From Betaproteobacteria bacterium (GTDB taxonomy: Bacteria > Pseudomonadota > Gammaproteobacteria > Burkholderiales > JAEUOS01): DNA of 64,000 bases. The DNA lies in contig JAQGMJ010000062.1 in the NCBI GenBank assembly GCA_028292405.1, positions 106,898 to 170,897 of the forward strand, written 5' to 3'. The notes beneath the pieces are model-generated. The model was not told the origin of the DNA. It saw only the letters and a list, made by a program, of their open reading frames with translations, and did not search any database. Every line of letters begins with the position of its first letter. Positions within the stretch are counted from its first letter, which is position 1. The translations under genes were made by a program, and so were the position numbers. Of the stretch, positions 59,887-64,000 are shown one piece after another.

Positions 59887-60729
59887 ATGATCGAACCCCT
59901 GCCGCTGACCGCCGCGCGCTTGTGCACTTTTCTCGGCAAGGACCTGCTGACCAACGCCAGCAGCTTTTTTTTCCAGCGCGGCGAACGCCTGTTCCTGGTG
60001 ACCAGCGGCCATGTGCTGAGCGACAAGAAGAGCAAGCACTACCCCGACCGCATCGAGATCGAACTGCACATCGACGCGGAAAACCTGGCGCGCTCCACCG
60101 GCTTTTCGATTCCCCTGTACCGCGACCGCAAGAGCATCTGGCGCGAAGGCCTGGACGCGGCGGGCAACATCGACGTCGCGGTGATCGAGATCGAGCGCGA
60201 CGCACTGCCCAAGGGGGCGCTGTACCGCGCCTTCACCCCGGCGCATTTGCCCGGCGCGGACGATGCCATCGAGATCGGCACCTCGCTGCTGGTGGTCGGC
60301 TTTCCGCTCGGCTTTCACGACAACCTGCACCACATGCCGGTGGCGCGCCAGGCGATCGTCGCCTCCTCTTTCGGCCTGCGCTTTCAGGGCAACGGCTACT
60401 TTCTCACCGATGCGCGCACCCATCGCGGCACCAGCGGCGCGCCGGTGGTGTGCCGCATCGCCAAGCCGAAGCCGGCGCAGGAGGATTTGCCGTGGATGCT
60501 GCTGGGCGTACATTCCGGGCGCCTGGACGTCGGCTCGCGCGACCTTGAGCTCGACGAGGCGCTGGGCCTGAACTGCGCCTGGTACGCCGACATCCTGCTC
60601 AAGCTCACCGAATCCGAAGGCGGCGGCGCCAAGGAAGACAGCAAGGACGCCGAAGACGCCAAGGACGCCAAGGACGAAAAGGCGGCCGCGCCGGCAAATC
60701 AGCGTAGCATGCAGTCTCAATCACTCTGA
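59887..60729 (+). CDS. trypsin-like serine protease, no signal peptide
   Basis: 280 residues. Catalytic triad visible: His42 (VTSGHVL), Asp96 (NIDVAVI), Ser183 (RGTSGAP). No signal peptide or membrane segment, so cytosolic or exported by unknown means. The C-terminal 35 residues are an acidic-lysine repeat (KDAEDAKDAKDEK). The chymotrypsin fold without PDZ domain resembles effector-type trypsin-like proteases in bacterial stress and defence loci, but only one small gene is linked (10 bp downstream). The target is unknown. Confidence 0.82.
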   Translation: MIEPLPLTAARLCTFLGKDLLTNASSFFFQRGERLFLVTSGHVLSDKKSKHYPDRIEIELHIDAENLARSTGFSIPLYRDRKSIWREGLDAAGNIDVAVIEIERDALPKGALYRAFTPAHLPGADDAIEIGTSLLVVGFPLGFHDNLHHMPVARQAIVASSFGLRFQGNGYFLTDARTHRGTSGAPVVCRIAKPKPAQEDLPWMLLGVHSGRLDVGSRDLELDEALGLNCAWYADILLKLTESEGGGAKEDSKDAEDAKDAKDEKAAAPANQRSMQSQSL

Positions 60730-60739
60730 AAGCATCACC

Positions 60740-60970
60740 ATGGCGGCGACCCGTGTAAAAGAACTGGCCGAGCGTATCTACATCGACATGGTGTGCAAGA
60801 TCACTATTGCGCCGGGCGACCCGTCGAAGACCAAGCCGAGCCCTGAGGCGATCGCCAAGCTCAGTTTCAAGCTGGCCGAGGCTTTCATGAAGGTCGACGA
60901 CGACAGCGAAGCGAATGCCGAGGGACCGAAGGAGAAGTACGAAGTCCAGCTCTCGGACATCGGCGGCTGA
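60740..60970 (+). CDS. 76-aa hypothetical protein linked to the protease
   Basis: Helical acidic protein (MAATRVKELAERIYIDMVCK, KPSPEAIAKLSFKLAEAFMK), no signal, one Cys. It starts 10 bp after the protease stop, so the two form an operon followed by a terminator. It could be a substrate, inhibitor or adaptor of the protease; nothing in the sequence decides among these. Confidence 0.72.
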   Translation: MAATRVKELAERIYIDMVCKITIAPGDPSKTKPSPEAIAKLSFKLAEAFMKVDDDSEANAEGPKEKYEVQLSDIGG

Positions 60971-60991
60971 CCCACGGCAGAAAGCAATGAC

Positions 60992-61027
60992 AAACCGGCG
61001 GCGCGTCGCTGATGCGCCGCCGGTTTT
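60992..61027. terminator. bidirectional terminator
   Basis: AAACCGGCGGCGC, nine-base loop, GCGCCGCCGGTTTT lies between the 76-aa gene and the convergent ilvD stop. Both strands have a short T run. Confidence 0.85.
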
Positions 61028-61036
61028 GCGTTCCGC

Positions 61037-62713
61037 TTAACGGTCGGTGACCGCGCCCTTGGTGGCGGGCGAGACCAGGCGGATGTACTTGCCCATCAGC
61101 CCGCGGGTGTACTTCGGCGCCGGCTGCTTCCAGGCGGCGCGGCGCTTGGCGATGACATCCTCCGGCACGTTCAGTTGGAGCAGCAACTTGTGCGCGTCGA
61201 TGGTGATGGCGTCGCCTTCTTCCACCAGCGCGATCAGGCCGCCTTCATAGGCTTCCGGCGCGACGTGGCCGACCACCATGCCCCAGGTGCCGCCGGAGAA
61301 GCGGCCGTCGGTGATCAGGCCCACGGAGTCGCCCAGGCCCTGGCCGATCAGCGCGCCGGTGGGGGCCAGCATCTCCTGCATGCCGGGGCCGCCCTTCGGG
61401 CCTTCGTAGCGGATCACCACGACGTCGCCCGCCTTGATCTTGTTGGCGGTAATTGCCGCCATCACCTCGTTTTCCGAGTTAAACACGCGGGCCGGCCCGG
61501 TGATGCTGGGGTTCTTGAGACCCGTGATCTTCGCCACGCAGCCTTCCGGCGCCAGGTTGCCCTTGAGGATGGCCAGGTGGCCGTGGCTGTACATCGGGTT
61601 GTCCCACTGGCGCACCACGTCCTGCTCCTTGTCGGGGCGGGGCTTCCACTTTTTCAACTCATCAGCCAGGCTGTTGCCGGTGATGGTCAGGCAGTCGCCG
61701 TGGATCAGGCCGTGTTCGAGCAGCATGTTGAGCACCAGCGGCACGCCGCCGACGCGGTGCAGATCCGTCATCATGTACTTGCCCGAGGGCTTGAGGTCGC
61801 ACAGCACCGGCGTGCGCTTGCGGATGAGCTCGAAGTCGTCCAGGGTCCATTCGACATCGGCCGCATCGGCGATCGCCATGTAGTGCAGCACCGCGTTGGT
61901 CGAGCCGCCGGTGGCCATGATCAGGGCAATGGCATTCTCGATCGACTTCCTGGTGATGATGTCGCGCGGACGGATGTTTTTGCGCACGGCGTTGAGCACC
62001 ACGCGCGCGGACTCGGCGGCGGAGTCGGCCTTTTCGCCGTCCGGGTTGGCCATCGAGGAGGAGCCGAGCAGGCTCATGCCCATCGCCTCGAAGGAGGAGC
62101 TCATGGTGTTGGCGGTGTACATGCCGCCGCAGGCGCCGTGGGTCGGGCAGGCATTGCGCTCGATGCCGTCGTAGTCTTCCTGCGTCATTTTGCCGGCGGA
62201 GATCGCGCCGACGGCTTCGAAGGACGAGACCAGGTTGACCGGCTGGCCCTTCCACACGCCGGGCTTGATGGTGCCGCCGTAGACGTAAATGCCGGGCACG
62301 TTCATGCGGGCCAGGGCCATCATGCCGCCAGGCATGTTCTTGTCGCAGGCGCCGACCACCAGGGCGCCATCCATCATCTGGCCGTTGATCGAGGTCTCGA
62401 TGGCGTCGGCAATCACTTCGCGTGAGATCAGCGAGTATTTCATGCCCTCGGTGCCCATGCCGATACCGTCGGTGACGGTGGGCACGCCGAATACCTGCGG
62501 CTTGGCGCCGGCTTCTTCCAGCGCCGCCATGGCGCTGGTGACCAGCGGCTGGATGCCGGCGTTGCACGGGTTCATGTTGGAGTAGCCATTGGCCACGCCG
62601 ATGATCGCCTTGTCGAAGTCACCGTCCTTGAAACCGACGGCGCGCAGCATGGCGCGGTTGGGCGAGCGGTTGACGCCGCCGGTGATGAGTTTGGAACGCC
62701 AGTTATCGGCCAT
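61037..62713 (-). CDS. ilvD: dihydroxy-acid dehydratase
   Basis: 558 residues from ATG 62713 (GGAGA upstream). Iron-sulfur cysteines occur in [14 protein letters not shown] and [18 protein letters not shown]; the C-terminal [16 protein letters not shown] region is conserved. It makes the 2-oxo acids of valine and isoleucine synthesis. It is monocistronic, with a strong terminator after the stop. Confidence 0.97.
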   Translation of the reverse strand: MADNWRSKLITGGVNRSPNRAMLRAVGFKDGDFDKAIIGVANGYSNMNPCNAGIQPLVTSAMAALEEAGAKPQVFGVPTVTDGIGMGTEGMKYSLISREVIADAIETSINGQMMDGALVVGACDKNMPGGMMALARMNVPGIYVYGGTIKPGVWKGQPVNLVSSFEAVGAISAGKMTQEDYDGIERNACPTHGACGGMYTANTMSSSFEAMGMSLLGSSSMANPDGEKADSAAESARVVLNAVRKNIRPRDIITRKSIENAIALIMATGGSTNAVLHYMAIADAADVEWTLDDFELIRKRTPVLCDLKPSGKYMMTDLHRVGGVPLVLNMLLEHGLIHGDCLTITGNSLADELKKWKPRPDKEQDVVRQWDNPMYSHGHLAILKGNLAPEGCVAKITGLKNPSITGPARVFNSENEVMAAITANKIKAGDVVVIRYEGPKGGPGMQEMLAPTGALIGQGLGDSVGLITDGRFSGGTWGMVVGHVAPEAYEGGLIALVEEGDAITIDAHKLLLQLNVPEDVIAKRRAAWKQPAPKYTRGLMGKYIRLVSPATKGAVTDR

Positions 62714-62782
62714 TTTCAAGAGTCTCCATTCTAGTGATCGAAAAGCGGTTGCGAAATAAGCGATGAAGCGTGGCGCGCGATT

Positions 62783-63742
62783 CTAGCGCACCGGTTGCGG
62801 CGCCACTGGCGCATGGCGGCCGTAATATGCCGCCAGCGCCAGACCGCCGAGAATCAGGACAAATCCGGTGAGGTGATACAAATGCAGCGGCTCGTCCAGC
62901 AATAGCGCCGCCAGCAGCACACCGAACACCGGCACCAGGTGCACCACCTGGCTGGCGCGCGCCGCGCCGAGCACGTCCACCGAGTGGTTGAACAGCGCGG
63001 TGGCGCAGATCGAATGGAAAATCACCAGGTAGGCGATGCCCGCCCATGCCGGCGCCGGCAGCCACCAGTCGGCGCCGCCTGCCACCGACAGCGCTGCCCA
63101 GGGCGTGAGCAGCACCAGGCCGATCGAGCCGGTCACCCAGAGGTAGGCGAAAGGGGAGAGCCCGGCCGGGCGCCGCCGCAGGCAGACGGAGTAGATGCCC
63201 CACATCATCATCGCGCCGATCATCAGCGCGTCGCCATGGTTCACCGACAGTTGCGCCAGCGCGGCGAAGTCGCCGTGGCTGATGATGGCGAACACGCCAA
63301 AGGAGATGGTCAGCGCCAGGGCCTGCGCTCGCGTCACACCCTCGCGGTAGATCGCCCAGGCGGCGATCACCGTCCACACCGGGATCGAGGAATTGAGCAG
63401 CGCCGCGTTGGTCGCGGTGGTGTAGCGCAGCGCCTCGTAGATCAACGCGTTGTAGATGCCGGTGGAGAGCAGGCCGAGCAATAGCATGCTTTTCCAAGCG
63501 CGCAGGATGTCCGGCGCGCGGCGCTTCAGTTCGCCAATGACGAAGGGCGTAAGCACTGTCAGCACCGCTACCCAGCGCCAGAAGGTCAGCACCGCCGGCA
63601 CCGCCACCTCGTGCAGCGCGCGCCCGAGCAGCGCGTTGCCGGCCCAGAACAGGGCGGTCAGCGCGAGGGCAGGGTAGGCGTAAGCCGGGTTCACGATGGC
63701 GAGGAGACGAAAATGAGGGTGGGACAGAAGCGAGGAGCACAA
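62783..63742 (-). CDS. EamA (DMT) family exporter
   Basis: 319 residues from GTG 63742; a shorter form from GTG 63694 (NPAYAYPALAL) starts nearer the first membrane helix and is as likely, since neither has a ribosome site. Ten membrane segments in two EamA repeats (LFWAGNALLGRALHE, WGIYSVCLRRRPAG). DMT permeases export amino acids or other metabolites. It is divergent from a LysR gene across an AT-rich gap, so that regulator may control it. Confidence 0.9.
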   Translation of the reverse strand: MCSSLLSHPHFRLLAIVNPAYAYPALALTALFWAGNALLGRALHEVAVPAVLTFWRWVAVLTVLTPFVIGELKRRAPDILRAWKSMLLLGLLSTGIYNALIYEALRYTTATNAALLNSSIPVWTVIAAWAIYREGVTRAQALALTISFGVFAIISHGDFAALAQLSVNHGDALMIGAMMMWGIYSVCLRRRPAGLSPFAYLWVTGSIGLVLLTPWAALSVAGGADWWLPAPAWAGIAYLVIFHSICATALFNHSVDVLGAARASQVVHLVPVFGVLLAALLLDEPLHLYHLTGFVLILGGLALAAYYGRHAPVAPQPVR

Positions 63743-63819
63743 GTTAAAACTTTGCCGATATATCTGTCCAATATATTTTTATTCGACTATTAATATAAAA
63801 TTCATATTTATTGATACCC
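63743..63819. promoter_or_regulatory. AT-rich divergent promoter region with LysR-type site
   Basis: Very AT-rich for this genome. Around 63773-63799 the sequence ATTTTTATT-N5-ATTAATATAAAT is an imperfect inverted repeat with T-N11-A spacing, the form of a LysR-type operator. No exact -35/-10 pair is assigned. Confidence 0.4.
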
Positions 63820-64000
63820 GTGCGCATTGCCGTGCAAAACCTGAAACGACTCCATGCCTTTGTCACCCTGGCCGAAGAACTGCACTTCGGCCACGCCGCC
63901 GAGCGCCTGAACCTGACGCAGCCGCCGCTGACCCTGGCGATCAAGGAGCTGGAGCTGGAGATGGGCGCGCAATTGTTCGAGCGCACCAAGCGCAGCGTGC
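63820..64000 (+). CDS. LysR-family regulator, 5' part only
   Basis: The first 60 codons from GTG 63820 (TTG 63811 and GTG 63832 also in frame) encode a LysR HTH: LKRLHAFVTLAEELHFGHAA, ERLNLTQPPLTLAIKELE, MGAQLFERTKRSV. The rest lies beyond the window. It is divergent from the EamA exporter gene, its probable target. Confidence 0.88.
   Translation, partial: MRIAVQNLKRLHAFVTLAEELHFGHAAERLNLTQPPLTLAIKELELEMGAQLFERTKRSV

Noticed and set aside
1..64000. CRISPR arrays, insertion sequences, prophage or integrase genes, complete tRNAs
   Set aside because: No regularly spaced repeats, transposase or integrase frames, or cloverleaf sequences were found on reading both strands.

Overview
The window is high-GC (well over 60% by eye) and comes from a betaproteobacterium, most likely order Burkholderiales and family Oxalobacteraceae. 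The placement rests on the housekeeping order rimP-nusA-infB-rbfA-truB, hrcA-hemH, the Bug-type solute receptor and general protein similarity. No rRNA gene was seen to confirm it. Nearly every base is coding. No CRISPR array, insertion sequence, prophage or complete tRNA was seen.

Region 1 (1-26 kb) is an accessory stress locus of many short transcription units: AI-2E-type permease, DUF883, PRC-barrel, ferritin-like, DUF3309, Na+/H+ antiporter, metallothionein-like, glycine-rich, CsbD, hemerythrin, YqjE/YqjK-like and SemiSWEET proteins. A second-copy-like rpoN (10809-12266) and an NtrC-type response regulator (14582-15991) sit among them. Sixteen sequences with the sigma-54 spacing GG-N10-GC, most close to TGGCACG-N4-TTGC, lie in front of these units. 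Fourteen of them form seven divergent pairs, and one precedes rpoN itself. I read this as a self-contained sigma-54 stress regulon. A four-gene Mla-like lipid-transport operon (2.7-6.3 kb) is embedded in it and carries no such promoter.

Region 2 (18.4-28.4 kb) is a stressosome-type signalling operon: RsbR, RsbS, RsbT, an RsbT-like ATPase fused to a SpoIIE/RsbX-type phosphatase, a hybrid kinase that begins with another RsbT-like ATPase domain, a REC-PAS-kinase-REC protein and a lone receiver. Two further kinase-like genes follow, one with an RsbRD-type N-terminus. None of these has a DNA-binding output, while the NtrC-type regulator 3.5 kb away has no adjacent kinase. A link between them is plausible but unproven.

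Region 3 (29-46.8 kb) holds three consecutive drug-efflux systems: RND-MFP-OMF on the plus strand, then on the minus strand an AcrAB-OprM-like operon ending in a TetR gene, and an EmrAB-OMF operon led by a MarR gene. Both minus-strand operons have palindromic operator candidates overlapping their promoters.

Region 4 (46.9-64 kb) is mostly core genome: a small membrane-anchored protein, hrcA, hemH, truB, rbfA, infB, nusA and rimP (with an attenuator-like leader), a membrane metallophosphoesterase, a Bug receptor with D-tartrate dehydratase, a trypsin-like protease, ilvD, an EamA exporter and the start of a LysR regulator.
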